In this document: positions 27,607-36,432 of the stretch, piece after piece | Numbering within the stretch: the first letter of the stretch is position 1 | How the letters are laid out: each line of letters opens with the position of its first letter | NCBI GenBank assembly: GCA_000433915.1 | Contig: HF993636.1 | Location: 1-64,000 of the forward strand | From: Clostridium sp. CAG:793 | Lineage (GTDB): Bacteria > Bacillota > Clostridia > TANB77 > CAG-508 | Direction of reading: 5' to 3' | DNA: 64,000 nucleotides | Notes under the pieces: model-generated | Seen by the model: the letters and a program-made list of their open reading frames with translations, nothing else | The model's database searches: none | Told to the model about the DNA's origin: nothing | Made by a program: the position numbers and the translations under genes

Positions 27607-28545
27607 CTATTTTACATATAATTTTTCTTTTATTATATCTTTTATTGATTCTGAGTCAATGTGAAAATAGCTCATCAAGTTTTCTGGTTTGCCTGATTTT
27701 CCAAATGTATCATGTATTCCTAATCTTTCTAATTTCTTTGGATATCTGTCAGTCAAAACTTCGCTTATTGCACTTCCTAATCCACCTATTATATTGTGAT
27801 CCTCAACTGATATTAGTATACTTGTTTCACGTGCACATTTTTCAATTAATTCTGCATCTATTGGTTTAATTGTATGAATATCTACAACTCTAATATCTAA
27901 ACCTTCTTCTTTCAATTCTTCTTGAGCTTGTAATGCTTCTGTTACTGTAACGCCTGTTGCAAATACTGTTGCATCTGTTCCTTTTCCAATCTGTATTCCA
28001 TTGCCAATCTTAAATTTTTGATCTTCAGTATATATTATTGGAGTCTTTAGTCTGCTAAGTCTTAAATATACAGGTCCATTATATTCTGCAATTTCTTTTA
28101 CTAATGCTCTTGTTTCTGTATCATCACTTGTAGATATTACTGTCATATTAGGAAGACCTCTCATTAAATTAATATCTTCTAGCATTTGATGAGTTGCTCC
28201 ATCTTCTCCAACAGTTATTCCAGCATGAGTTCCACATATTTTTACATTTTGATTTGCATACGCAACACTTATACGAATTTGGTCATAACATCTTCCAGTT
28301 GCAAACACTGCAAATGAAGCAGCAAATGGAATTTTTCCACAACTTGCAAGTCCTGCTGCAGTACTTATCATGTCCGCTTCTGAAATTCCCATTTCGATAA
28401 ATCTTTTTGGATTTTTCTCTTTAAAATATGATGTTTTAGTTGACGTATCTAAATCGGCATCTAATACTACAATTTTTTCATCTTTTAATTCTGCTAAAGC
28501 TTTTCCAAAACTTTCTCTAGTAGCAATTTTTTTTATTTCTTCCAT
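27607..28545 (-). CDS. Transketolase, C-terminal subunit
   Basis: A 312-residue pyrimidine-binding plus C-terminal half of a split transketolase, which moves two-carbon units in the pentose-phosphate pathway. SEADMISTAAGLASCGK, the glutamate that activates thiamine diphosphate, and the EDGATHQMLEDI segment are visible, followed by the transketolase C domain. It lies 20 bases from the N-terminal subunit gene, and the two must act together. AGAGG lies upstream of ATG. A 1-deoxyxylulose-5-phosphate synthase fragment is an unlikely alternative. Confidence 0.9.
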   Translation of the reverse strand: MEEIKKIATRESFGKALAELKDEKIVVLDADLDTSTKTSYFKEKNPKRFIEMGISEADMISTAAGLASCGKIPFAASFAVFATGRCYDQIRISVAYANQNVKICGTHAGITVGEDGATHQMLEDINLMRGLPNMTVISTSDDTETRALVKEIAEYNGPVYLRLSRLKTPIIYTEDQKFKIGNGIQIGKGTDATVFATGVTVTEALQAQEELKEEGLDIRVVDIHTIKPIDAELIEKCARETSILISVEDHNIIGGLGSAISEVLTDRYPKKLERLGIHDTFGKSGKPENLMSYFHIDSESIKDIIKEKLYVK

Positions 28546-28565
28546 ATTTATTCCTCTCTTTTATA

Positions 28566-29402
28566 TTAATCTTTTGTCTTACTTAGTTCTTCTAATGCTT
28601 TTTTATAATCTTCATCTGATAAAGATTTTCCATGCCATTCATTGTTATTTTCCATGAAAGAAACACCTTTTCCTTTTATTGTCTTGGCTATTATTACAGA
28701 TGGCATTCCTTTAGTTCTTTCTGCTATTGAAAATGCTTGCATTATTGACTCTATGTTGTTTCCGTCTATTACTATTGTATTAAATCCGAAACTTCTAAAT
28801 TTTTGTTCTATACTTTCATGATTTAATGATTTTATTTCTTCTGTTTTTCCTGTTAATTGTAATCCATTGCAATCTATAATTGCACATATATTGTCTAATT
28901 CATACTGGCTTGAAGTCATTGCCGCTTCCCACACTTGACCTTCTTCAAGTTCTCCATCTCCCATTAAACAATATACTCTAAATCCTTGTTTATCAATTTT
29001 TGATGCAATGGCCATTCCATTTGCAGCTGACAATCCTTGCCCTAATGAACCTGTTGTCATATCCACTCCTGGCACTTTATTCATATCTGGATGGCCTTGC
29101 AATGGGCTATCTATATGTCTAAATGTTATTAAGTCTTCTTTTGGAAAATATCCTCTTTCAGCTAATGTTGCATATAAAGCTTCTGATGCATGGCCTTTTG
29201 ATAATACAAATCTATCTCTTGATTCTGCTTTTGGGTTTTGTGGGTCTATATTCATTTCATTAAAATATAATACTGCCAATATGTCTGCACATGAAAGTGA
29301 ACTTCCTATATGTCCTGATTTTCCATAATATACTTCTTGTAATAAATCTATTCTAATTTTTCTTGCTTTTTCTGCAAGTGCTTCTACTTTTGTTATTTTC
29401 AT
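28566..29402 (-). CDS. Transketolase, N-terminal subunit
   Basis: A 278-residue thiamine-diphosphate-binding half of a split transketolase. It has SGHIGSSLSCAD, KGHASEALYA, the GSLGQGLSAANG motif and the cofactor motif GDGELEEGQVWEA. In many Clostridia and archaea transketolase is encoded as two such genes in tandem. AAAGGGAA precedes the ATG. It is cotranscribed with the C-terminal subunit. Confidence 0.92.
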   Translation of the reverse strand: MKITKVEALAEKARKIRIDLLQEVYYGKSGHIGSSLSCADILAVLYFNEMNIDPQNPKAESRDRFVLSKGHASEALYATLAERGYFPKEDLITFRHIDSPLQGHPDMNKVPGVDMTTGSLGQGLSAANGMAIASKIDKQGFRVYCLMGDGELEEGQVWEAAMTSSQYELDNICAIIDCNGLQLTGKTEEIKSLNHESIEQKFRSFGFNTIVIDGNNIESIMQAFSIAERTKGMPSVIIAKTIKGKGVSFMENNNEWHGKSLSDEDYKKALEELSKTKD

Positions 29403-29457
29403 TATTTTTCCCTTTCTTTAGATTATATATTTATTTTATACAACCTTTTTGTCCATT

Positions 29458-30360
29458 TTATGTTTTATTTGTTAAATTTATTTGATTGTATATCCATTCT
29501 GAAATTTGGTTTGCTAAAATTTCTTCTTTTCCTTTATAATTATGATTTGCTTTATCTATGAAATTTATGTCTTTATTTTTGTTTGTTATTTTTTCATTCA
29601 TTTTTTTGACTAATTGCTGTGCATCTTGTGTTATTAGCTCTTTGTTATTTCCCCATCTCATGAATAATGGCACTTGTATATTATTTAATTCATTAAATTC
29701 ATAATTATCATCACTATATCTTGCAAAATCTATTTTGGATTCTTCCATACAATTTAATATCGTTCGTGGCATTATTGGTGGAAATCCATCTATTGAAACT
29801 ATTTTATTTCCTTTTTTCTTTTTTTCAAGTAGTTTCAAATAATTTATCACTTTTTTGTAATTATCTCCACACACTACTTTTAGAAATTGCGGTACATCAA
29901 CTAGTGATAATAAACTAACTCCTACAATATTTTTCGCTATATCTAAATTATTTTTTACAAACTGATTGTATGAATATACGGCTTTGGTTGCTCCTAAACT
30001 GTGACCTTGCAAAATTATTTGACTATATCCATTTTCAATCATTGCTTTTATGGCTGCTTCTATGTCTTTGTCACAATCATATATGTTTTCTGCTCCTGAT
30101 CCATAGAAATTCATATAACCCTTTTGAATTAAATCATACGTATTAATTATGTCATGACCTCTATTGTCAAATGTAAAATACGCGATCCCTTGCTTTGTTA
30201 ACTTTTGTGCTATTACGTCATCTCTATATCTTAAGCAATTACTTGTTATTCCATGAACTGATATCATACAAGTTTTCGTTTGCTTTTCTTCTGGCATATG
30301 TAGTAGTCCTATTAGACTTAATTTATCTGTCGTTTTAAAATAAATCTTTTTTATTTGCAT
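29458..30360 (-). CDS. Alpha/beta-hydrolase
   Basis: A 300-residue cytoplasmic hydrolase. The oxyanion segment SVHGITSN (about 34-41), DNRGHD (about 65-70), the nucleophile elbow GHSLGA with Ser121, and a late IDKANHNY histidine form a serine-hydrolase set. Closest to DUF1749/serine-aminopeptidase-like hydrolases; substrate unknown. GGAG precedes the ATG. No operon partner is evident. Confidence 0.75.
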   Translation of the reverse strand: MQIKKIYFKTTDKLSLIGLLHMPEEKQTKTCMISVHGITSNCLRYRDDVIAQKLTKQGIAYFTFDNRGHDIINTYDLIQKGYMNFYGSGAENIYDCDKDIEAAIKAMIENGYSQIILQGHSLGATKAVYSYNQFVKNNLDIAKNIVGVSLLSLVDVPQFLKVVCGDNYKKVINYLKLLEKKKKGNKIVSIDGFPPIMPRTILNCMEESKIDFARYSDDNYEFNELNNIQVPLFMRWGNNKELITQDAQQLVKKMNEKITNKNKDINFIDKANHNYKGKEEILANQISEWIYNQINLTNKT

Positions 30361-30433
30361 ATTACTCTCCTTAATTTTTTATATTATATACTATTGCAAA
30401 TACTTTGTCTATGATATATGAATTATAAAGATT

Positions 30434-31129
30434 TTATTTTTCTGTTAAAACTTCGTTTGCTTTTTCCTTTGTTAAATAACCATATTCAATCATTTTGTTT
30501 GCAACTTGTTTCTGTCTTTGCTTAGCTAGCTTGCGATTTGCTTTAGGATTATATACACTTGGTGCATTGGGAACTCCTGCTAGCATTATACATTCTCCAT
30601 CTGTCATATCGTTTGGCAATTTTCCGAAATATCCTTTGCTTGCTTCTTTCGGAGTATTATATCCGCTTCCATAGTATGCAGTATTTACATATAACTCTAA
30701 AATTTCGTCTTTACTATAATTTTTCTCTATGTCAAATGCCATAAAGATTTCTGCAATTTTTCTTTCGACTTTCTTTTCTTGTGTAAAATATGTATTTTTA
30801 GCAAGTTGCTGCGTTATTGTACTTCCTCCCTCTGCAAAAGACATTGTTCGTATATCATTGAATGTTGCTCGTCCTATTGCAATTATGTCAATTCCACAAT
30901 GATTGTAAAATCTATGATCTTCAACTGATATAACAGCTTCAAGATAAATTTTAGGTAATTCTGCAAGTGATGTATAATTCTTTTTTTCTTTTATTTCTGT
31001 AAACTTCTGATCTAATGTTTCTTGCTTTATAGCTTCTTTATACATATTGTAGCCTTTAAATCCCAAAAACATTCCAATACTTATTATGACAAACATTGCT
31101 ATGATTACTAATTTTTTTATTACTTTCAT
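30434..31129 (-). CDS. Monofunctional peptidoglycan glycosyltransferase (GT51)
   Basis: A 231-residue membrane-anchored transglycosylase with one N-terminal helix (about 6-25) and a GT51 domain. The catalytic motif SVEDHRFYNHCGID, the EGGSTITQQLAKN signature and VERKIAEI are all present. It would polymerise lipid II into glycan strands. There is no transpeptidase domain, so it is monofunctional, like MtgA. AGATAGG lies upstream of ATG. Confidence 0.92.
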   Translation of the reverse strand: MKVIKKLVIIAMFVIISIGMFLGFKGYNMYKEAIKQETLDQKFTEIKEKKNYTSLAELPKIYLEAVISVEDHRFYNHCGIDIIAIGRATFNDIRTMSFAEGGSTITQQLAKNTYFTQEKKVERKIAEIFMAFDIEKNYSKDEILELYVNTAYYGSGYNTPKEASKGYFGKLPNDMTDGECIMLAGVPNAPSVYNPKANRKLAKQRQKQVANKMIEYGYLTKEKANEVLTEK

Positions 31130-31201
31130 AATTGTTACCTATCTTTCTACATTTTTTGTTTATTATCTCATCACAAGATGACATTTGCATGACTTTAGGC
31201 A

Positions 31202-31234
31202 ACAAAAAAACAATCAGATTATATTTTCTGATTG
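31202..31234 (-). terminator. Terminator of the tmRNA
   Basis: CAATCAGA/TCTGATTG hairpin followed on the minus strand by seven T, about 16 bases past the tmRNA 3' end. Confidence 0.9.
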
Positions 31235-31249
31235 TTTTTATATTATATG

Positions 31250-31607
31250 TGGTGGAGATGGTGAGAGTCGAACTCACGTCCATTAATCTTTCCATTTCAG
31301 CTTCTCCGAGTGCAGTCTGCTCTCAATATTTCATTCCGTTATAGTAGAGCAAACAACTCTAACAGAATGTATCCATTTTAAATACCCTCTATTTTAATGG
31401 AAAAAATAGCATTGTTTCCTACTTTAAATCGACGCCTTATATAAAGCAGTAGGCTCTTTGTATAAAACGGCGCTGCAATTAGGCAGCGTAAGCTAATTCT
31501 TGTCTATCAGCTTTTATTTTTAATTTGCTTTTTTATAGTGGCCGAAGCAACCATCCACTACTCGCTACTGAAACTTCTGGGTTAATGTCGAAACCATTTA
31601 CACCCCC
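31250..31607 (-). ncRNA. ssrA: Transfer-messenger RNA
   Basis: A 358-base tmRNA. The 5' GGGGGTG pairs with CATCTCC before the encoded ACCA at the 3' end (31250), and GGTTCGACTC-like T-arm sequence lies near that end. The tag reading frame is at 31479-31511: it begins at a GCT resume codon and encodes ADRQELAYAA followed by TAA. The Ala-Ala end fits the degradation signal read by ClpXP-type proteases. It has its own promoter and terminator. Confidence 0.95.
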
Positions 31608-31618
31608 ATGTACTATTC

Positions 31619-31647
31619 ATTATACTACTAATATATATGAATAGCAA
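31619..31647 (-). promoter_or_regulatory. Promoter of the tmRNA
   Basis: TTGCTA (31642-31647) and TATAAT (31619-31624) with a 17-base spacer, ending 11 bases upstream of the tmRNA 5' end. Confidence 0.8.
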
Positions 31648-31672
31648 CTAATTATCTGATTTTTTTATAATA

Positions 31673-32884
31673 TTAAAATCTGATTATTTCATTATACATG
31701 TCTATTGCGAATTTATCAGTCATACCAGATATGTATGTTATTATTGCTTTTAAATAATCTGATTTATTATTTATATTATATAGTATTTTATTATCTAATT
31801 TTAATTCATTTCTGTCTGATATATTCCAATAATTTTCAATAAATCCTATAAAACCGTTTGCCAAGTTTGGACAATATCTAGCTAATTTGTTTATTTCTTT
31901 ATATGATTCTTCACCTTTATATGTTGCTTTCAAAGTTTCATATATCTGATTTATTACTATTCTGAAAAATTCATTTGATGGTTTCATTCTTTGAGATAAA
32001 TATATGTTTTTATAATTATAATCTTTTATTGTGTCCATTAAGTCTATTGACTCTTTTGATAATCGTATTCCGTTTTCTAAGCTTGAATTTTCACATACAT
32101 CTCGAACTAATGTATTAATTATTATTGAATTGTTTACTTCTCTACCCAATATTTCTTCTAATTCTTTTAAATCTTTGCTTATGAATCCTAGCTTTATGGC
32201 ATCTTCTATATCTCTACCTATATATGAAATTTTGTCAGATATTTTTACTACACAGCCTTCCCATGTATATGGTGAATATTGATTTGGATATTGATACTCT
32301 TTCTCTAAATCTATTGCTTCTGTTCTTGGATATAAACTATTTTCATCTATTTCTCCACAGTGAGATATTATTCCATCTCTTACTGCATATGTAAGGTCTA
32401 GATTTTTCTTTTTGCCATTTCTGTCTTCTAATAGTTCAATATAGTCCACCATATATAAACCATTTCTCTCATGCCAGAAACTTTGCCCTATATCTCTTTT
32501 TGATATTTCTGATAATACCTTTTCCCCAGCATGACCAAATGGACTATGTCCTACATCATGTCCTGCTGCTATTGCTTTTGCTAATTCTGTATTTAAACCC
32601 AAATAATTTGCTATTGTATAACTTATTGATTCTACATAATTTACATGTTCTATTCTTGTGCAAATGTGATCATTTTCAGGTGAATAAAATACCTGTGTTT
32701 TATGTTTTAGTCTTCTATAAGCATTTGAATGTAATATTCTTGTATAGTCTCTTTCAAAACATGAGCGAATATCTGTATTTGCATCATAAAGTTCTTGTTC
32801 TCTTTTTGAAATTACATCCCATTTTTTATTATTCTCATCGGCTTTAACACTTTCAAATTTTTTATCCAATATTTTTCCCTCCAT
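31673..32884 (-). CDS. dGTP triphosphohydrolase-like HD protein
   Basis: A 403-residue HD-domain protein of the Dgt family, which hydrolyses dGTP to deoxyguanosine and triphosphate. The N-terminal RDYTRILHSNAYRRLKHKTQV motif, a histidine in RIEHV, the metal-binding HDVGHSPFGHAGE and a later DKISY aspartate are all visible. The ATG directly follows the TAA of the gtrA-like gene without a clear ribosome-binding site, so it may depend on translational coupling. Confidence 0.88.
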   Translation of the reverse strand: MEGKILDKKFESVKADENNKKWDVISKREQELYDANTDIRSCFERDYTRILHSNAYRRLKHKTQVFYSPENDHICTRIEHVNYVESISYTIANYLGLNTELAKAIAAGHDVGHSPFGHAGEKVLSEISKRDIGQSFWHERNGLYMVDYIELLEDRNGKKKNLDLTYAVRDGIISHCGEIDENSLYPRTEAIDLEKEYQYPNQYSPYTWEGCVVKISDKISYIGRDIEDAIKLGFISKDLKELEEILGREVNNSIIINTLVRDVCENSSLENGIRLSKESIDLMDTIKDYNYKNIYLSQRMKPSNEFFRIVINQIYETLKATYKGEESYKEINKLARYCPNLANGFIGFIENYWNISDRNELKLDNKILYNINNKSDYLKAIITYISGMTDKFAIDMYNEIIRF

Positions 32885-33325
32885 TTATTTTTGTTTTTTG
32901 AAAACAAATAATTTGCTGAATATGTAATTTCCTATTATAACTAATACTTGTGATATTAGCTTTACTATTTTGTCATTTCCATGCAAGCATGTTACACCTA
33001 TAAACATTATTATCATATCTAAGAATAGTGTCGCTAGTCTTGATGTTACAAATTTGCTGATTTCCTTTAATTGATTTGATTCATTACTTTCAAATACGAA
33101 TTTTCTATTTGTTATATATGCGAATGCGACTCCTGCAATCCATGATATTATATTAGCAATTTGAAGTTGTACTGCATTTTCCGGATTTAGAAATGTATAT
33201 ATACATCCATAATATACTAATAATGATACTACTGTTGTTAGTACTCCAAATATTAAATACATTATTACTTCTTTATTTAGTACTTTTTTTAATAACTGAG
33301 AAATTTTTGATTTTTCTTTTTCCAT
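32885..33325 (-). CDS. GtrA-family membrane protein
   Basis: A 146-residue protein with four membrane helices typical of the GtrA family, which includes flippases for lipid-linked sugars. The MYLIFGVLTTVVSLLVYYG start and AYITNRKFVFES segment are typical. AAGGAG precedes the ATG. It lies directly upstream of the dGTPase gene; whether the two are functionally linked is unclear. Confidence 0.85.
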   Translation of the reverse strand: MEKEKSKISQLLKKVLNKEVIMYLIFGVLTTVVSLLVYYGCIYTFLNPENAVQLQIANIISWIAGVAFAYITNRKFVFESNESNQLKEISKFVTSRLATLFLDMIIMFIGVTCLHGNDKIVKLISQVLVIIGNYIFSKLFVFKKQK

Positions 33326-33352
33326 TGTATGCTCCTTTTGTTTTTATAATTT

Positions 33353-33393
33353 AAAAAGCTGTAATATACTCATATAGTGTATTACAGCTTTTT
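33353..33393 (-). terminator. Terminator of tRNA-Trp
   Basis: A long inverted repeat (AAAAAGCTGTAATATAC with GTGTATTACAGCTTTTT) directly after the tRNA on the minus strand, ending in a T-run. Confidence 0.9.
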
Positions 33394-33397
33394 GTAT

Positions 33398-33472
33398 TGG
33401 CAGGAGTAGTAGGATTCGAACCCACACGCACGGTTTTGGAGACCGGAATGCTACCATTGACATCATACTCCT
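33398..33472 (-). tRNA. trnW: tRNA-Trp (anticodon CCA)
   Basis: The 7-bp acceptor stem AGGAGTA/TACTCCT pairs perfectly, the anticodon loop is CTCCAAA with anticodon CCA, the T arm holds GGTTCGAATC, and the 3' GCCA is encoded. A promoter lies just upstream and a strong terminator downstream, so this is a single-gene unit. Confidence 0.95.
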
Positions 33473-33489
33473 ATCTATGAACACTTTTA

Positions 33490-33518
33490 ATAATACCATA
33501 TAAATCTTTTTTGTGCAA
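33490..33518 (-). promoter_or_regulatory. Promoter of tRNA-Trp
   Basis: TTGCAC (33513-33518) and TATTAT (33490-33495) with a 17-base spacer, 17 bases upstream of the tRNA. Confidence 0.75.
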
Positions 33519-33546
33519 GTATTTTTAATTATTTTTTTGTATTTTC

Positions 33547-33575
33547 TTGATTTATTTGGTATTTTATGTTATTAT
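33547..33575 (+). promoter_or_regulatory. Probable promoter of the M23 peptidase gene
   Basis: Plus-strand TTGATT (33547-33552) and TATTAT (33570-33575) with a 17-base spacer, 36 bases before the ATG at 33612. Confidence 0.55.
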
Positions 33576-33611
33576 TCTTATAGTTTTGGTGGCACTTAAA
33601 TTGAGGTGCTT

Positions 33612-34208
33612 ATGTTTAATAAATTTATGTATTTATATATTACTGTATCAATATTAGTTTGTATTCTTTTTGTTCCAGTTTTGTATTGTTATAATTTTAA
33701 TTCTATTGATACCCCTGGTTATTCAGAATCATATGATATAATAAGTTCGAAGTTTGTATGGCCTATACCTGGATATACTTATATTTCTTCATATTTTGGA
33801 AAACGTACAAGTCCAACTGCTGGAGCTTCTAGTTACCATTCTGGACTTGACATTCCTGCTCCTGAAGGAACGTACTTATTTGCAGTTGATAATGGATATA
33901 TATCTTTTGCTTCATGGGGTGCAGGTGGTGGATATACTATTGTTTTAAATTCTACTAATTTCCCCAATTTTTCTTTTTCATATTGTCATGTTTCTCCAAC
34001 AATGTTTGTTTCTGTTGGCGATACTGTTAATCAAAAACAATGCATTGGAATGGTTGGTCCTAAAAATGTTTATGGCATTAACAATAATCCATATAAAGAC
34101 TCAAATGGTAATCCAACTAATGGTGCAACAACTGGTTGTCATTTACATTTTAGTGTTAAATCTTCTGGTAATGTTGTTAATCCTCTTGATTTCTATACAA
34201 TAAAATAA
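33612..34208 (+). CDS. Membrane-anchored M23 (LytM-type) peptidase
   Basis: A 198-residue protein with an uncleaved or signal-type helix (about 5-26) and a C-terminal M23 domain. The zinc ligands HSGLD and HLHFS (HxH) are present, together with AVDNGYISFAS and GGYTIVLN strands. It probably cleaves peptidoglycan cross-links. It is one of only two plus-strand genes in the window, divergent from tRNA-Trp. The frame is open from GTG 33606, but GAGG spacing favours ATG 33612. Confidence 0.88.
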   Translation: MFNKFMYLYITVSILVCILFVPVLYCYNFNSIDTPGYSESYDIISSKFVWPIPGYTYISSYFGKRTSPTAGASSYHSGLDIPAPEGTYLFAVDNGYISFASWGAGGGYTIVLNSTNFPNFSFSYCHVSPTMFVSVGDTVNQKQCIGMVGPKNVYGINNNPYKDSNGNPTNGATTGCHLHFSVKSSGNVVNPLDFYTIK

Positions 34209-34245
34209 GCAATAACCTTTCAAAAGTTACCGCTTATTTCTTTTT
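34202..34245. terminator. Terminator between M23 peptidase and zinc-ribbon protein genes
   Basis: AATAAGC/GCTTATT with an inner AATAAC/GTTA pairing, followed by a T-rich tract on the plus strand. It lies between two convergent stops and may serve both. Confidence 0.65.
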
Positions 34246-34248
34246 ATT

Positions 34249-35016
34249 TTACATATCGTCATCATTATCGTCATGTTTGTTTTCAGTTTGTGGTTTATCA
34301 TTTTCTTGTTTGTCTTTTTTATTTTTTGATTTTTTCTTTTTATCAGGTGTTGCTTTATATTCATTTTCATTATCTTTTACAAATTCTTCATCATAATCAT
34401 CATCGTCGTCATCAATTTGATAATGTTCTTGTTTCAAAAGCTCTTCCTCTTCTGGGTCATAACTATCCATTTCAAGATCTCTAATTTCATCATCAGTTAA
34501 TTGCGCTCTCTCATCATCTATAAGATGTGAATTGCATGAATCACAATGGCCAGAGCATTCTGTATCTCCCCAGTCTATGCTTATGCTTCTATTACAATTT
34601 GGACATTCAATTTCATCTGAGTTTTCAATCTTGTCTTGTTCTGATACTATAAATTTATATTTGCAATATGGACATTTAACCTGAAATTCGTAATCATCTG
34701 AACATTTTTCGTCACAACAATCACAGCAATCGCAATCTTCTGCATAATAATCACTATCATCATCATCTTCTTGATCGTCTTCGTCAAAATATATATCTTT
34801 TTCTATACGACTAAGCTTTCTTTTTATTTCAGATAATTCTTTACTCATTATTTCTTGTCTTTCAGATAATTCTTCATTATCATTGCGAGCTTTAGATATT
34901 ATTTCAAGTAATAATTCTTGTATCTGCAATTTTAATGATTGTACAACTTCCTTATCATCAACTTTTTTTTCTAGCTCATCTATTATTTTATGATAAGCAT
35001 CAATCATTTTAGACAT
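34249..35016 (-). CDS. CD1247-N-terminal-domain-like zinc-ribbon protein
   Basis: A 255-residue soluble protein. An N-terminal coiled-coil (about 1-75) is followed by a very acidic stretch, a cysteine-aspartate knot (CDCCDCCDEKC), two zinc ribbons (CPYC...CPNC and CSGHCDSC), then an acidic and lysine-rich tail. Helix, acidic linker and zinc ribbon match the family I know as CD1247 N-terminal-domain proteins of Clostridia, function unknown. The Cys-rich cluster is unusual and may bind metal. GGAAGAGG lies upstream of ATG. It follows efp by 21 bases. Confidence 0.6.
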   Translation of the reverse strand: MSKMIDAYHKIIDELEKKVDDKEVVQSLKLQIQELLLEIISKARNDNEELSERQEIMSKELSEIKRKLSRIEKDIYFDEDDQEDDDDSDYYAEDCDCCDCCDEKCSDDYEFQVKCPYCKYKFIVSEQDKIENSDEIECPNCNRSISIDWGDTECSGHCDSCNSHLIDDERAQLTDDEIRDLEMDSYDPEEEELLKQEHYQIDDDDDDYDEEFVKDNENEYKATPDKKKKSKNKKDKQENDKPQTENKHDDNDDDM

Positions 35017-35036
35017 TAATAAACCTCTTCCTTTAA

Positions 35037-35603
35037 TTAAACTCTTTCTAGATATTCACCTGTTCTAGTATCAATTTTGATAACATCTCCAATGTTTATG
35101 AACATTGGTACTGTTATTTCTAATCCATTTTCTAATTTAGCTGGTTTTCCTGATGTAGTTGTTGTATTTCCAGCAAATCCTGGTTCTGTATATGTTACTT
35201 CTAATTCGATGAACATTGGTGGTTCAATTGAGAATACCTTTCCTTTGTATGAAAGAACTTTTACATTCATGTTTTCTTTTAAGTATTTTAAGCTGTCTCC
35301 TAATTGTTCTTTGTTTAAAGGCATTTGCTCATAAGTTTCATTATCCATGAAATAATATAAATCACCATCTGCATATAAATATTGCATTTCTTTTTTCTCA
35401 ATTTCTGCTGATGGATATTTTTCTGATGGATTGAATGTTTTTTCTAAAACACTTCCTGTTATTACGTTCTTTATTTTTGTTCTTACGAATGCTGATCCTT
35501 TTCCTGGTTTTACGTGTTGGAATTCAACAACTCTATAAACGTTTCCGTCCATTTCAAATGTTGTTCCGTTTCTAAAATCTCCTGCTGAATATACTGTTGC
35601 CAT
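35037..35603 (-). CDS. efp: Elongation factor P
   Basis: A 188-residue EF-P with the KOW-like N domain and two OB domains. The [15 protein letters not shown] loop includes the lysine (KPGKGSA) that is modified in some bacteria, and the C-terminus has [27 protein letters not shown] sequence. It helps ribosomes form peptide bonds at polyproline. GGGAGG precedes the ATG. Confidence 0.97.
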   Translation of the reverse strand: MATVYSAGDFRNGTTFEMDGNVYRVVEFQHVKPGKGSAFVRTKIKNVITGSVLEKTFNPSEKYPSAEIEKKEMQYLYADGDLYYFMDNETYEQMPLNKEQLGDSLKYLKENMNVKVLSYKGKVFSIEPPMFIELEVTYTEPGFAGNTTTTSGKPAKLENGLEITVPMFINIGDVIKIDTRTGEYLERV

Positions 35604-35695
35604 TATTATACCCCTCCCTAATTAAATTATACATTTTAGGTATTTTTTTCTAATTTACCTATTTTTTTCGTATTACGCATATATTTTATTTTACA

Positions 35696-35724
35696 ACAAA
35701 AAGGCTGAAAAATCAAGCCTTTTT
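35696..35724 (-). terminator. Terminator downstream of ruvX
   Basis: AAAAAGGCT/AGCCTTTTT hairpin with T-run on the minus strand, 16 bases past the ruvX stop. Confidence 0.88.
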
Positions 35725-35739
35725 AATTAAGTTACATAA

Positions 35740-36156
35740 TTATTTTTTGTTTATATATCCTTCTAATATATATACTGCTGCTAATGTATCTACTATTGAT
35801 TTCTTTTTTCTATTATTTAGCTCAAGATAATTCATCGTTCTATGAGCTTCAACAGATGTTAATCTTTCGTCTATTTGCACTATCTGGATTTTGTTAAATC
35901 TTGATTTTAATTTATGTATAAATTTTTCTGTTTCTTCACATCTTTGGCTTTTGGTTCCATCCATATTTAATGGATTCCCTATTACAAAAGTATCTATTTC
36001 ATATTGTTGCATTATCTCATCAATACGTTTTAATATTATTTTGTCATTGCCATTTGATGTAACTGTTTCAAGTCCTTGTGCTGTTATTCCAAGTTCATCT
36101 GTTATAGCTAATCCTGTTCTTGCTAAACCATAGTCTATTCCTAATTTTCTACTCAT
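35740..36156 (-). CDS. ruvX: Holliday junction resolvase-like RuvX/YqgF
   Basis: A 138-residue RNase H-fold protein with the [17 protein letters not shown] start, GNPLNMDGT and a [13 protein letters not shown] motif that supplies catalytic acids. Family members process pre-16S rRNA 5' ends or Holliday junctions. Its start overlaps the ireB end by 8 bases, so the two are coupled. Confidence 0.92.
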   Translation of the reverse strand: MSRKLGIDYGLARTGLAITDELGITAQGLETVTSNGNDKIILKRIDEIMQQYEIDTFVIGNPLNMDGTKSQRCEETEKFIHKLKSRFNKIQIVQIDERLTSVEAHRTMNYLELNNRKKKSIVDTLAAVYILEGYINKK

Positions 36157-36403
36157 CTATGTCTATATATTCCTTAACCATTTTTTCTAATAATTCATCT
36201 CTTTCGATCTTTCTGATTAAATTACGAGCTCCATTATGGCTTGTAATATAAGTTGGATCTCCAGATAAAATATATCCTACGATTTGATTTATTGGATTAT
36301 ATCCTTTTTCTTTCAAATCATTATAAACTTCTTTTAATATTTCTTTTGTTTTTGTGTTTTCTTCTCTTTCTAAATTGAAGCTTACTGTTTCATCACTATT
36401 CAT
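36149..36403 (-). CDS. ireB: IreB-family regulatory phosphoprotein
   Basis: An 84-residue IreB/YrzL protein with the [21 protein letters not shown] and [24 protein letters not shown] core. In enterococci IreB is phosphorylated by the PASTA kinase IreK and restrains cephalosporin resistance. AAGGAGG precedes the ATG. It pairs with ruvX as in other Firmicutes, but the usual upstream alaS is not here. Confidence 0.93.
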   Translation of the reverse strand: MNSDETVSFNLEREENTKTKEILKEVYNDLKEKGYNPINQIVGYILSGDPTYITSHNGARNLIRKIERDELLEKMVKEYIDIDE

Positions 36404-36432
36404 ATAGTATTTCCTCCTTTTTTAAAGATTTA

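Noticed and set aside
31056..31295. Minus-strand 79-codon frame ending inside the GT51 gene
   Set aside because: It overlaps the tmRNA 3' end and its terminator and has no family look; the tmRNA explains this stretch.
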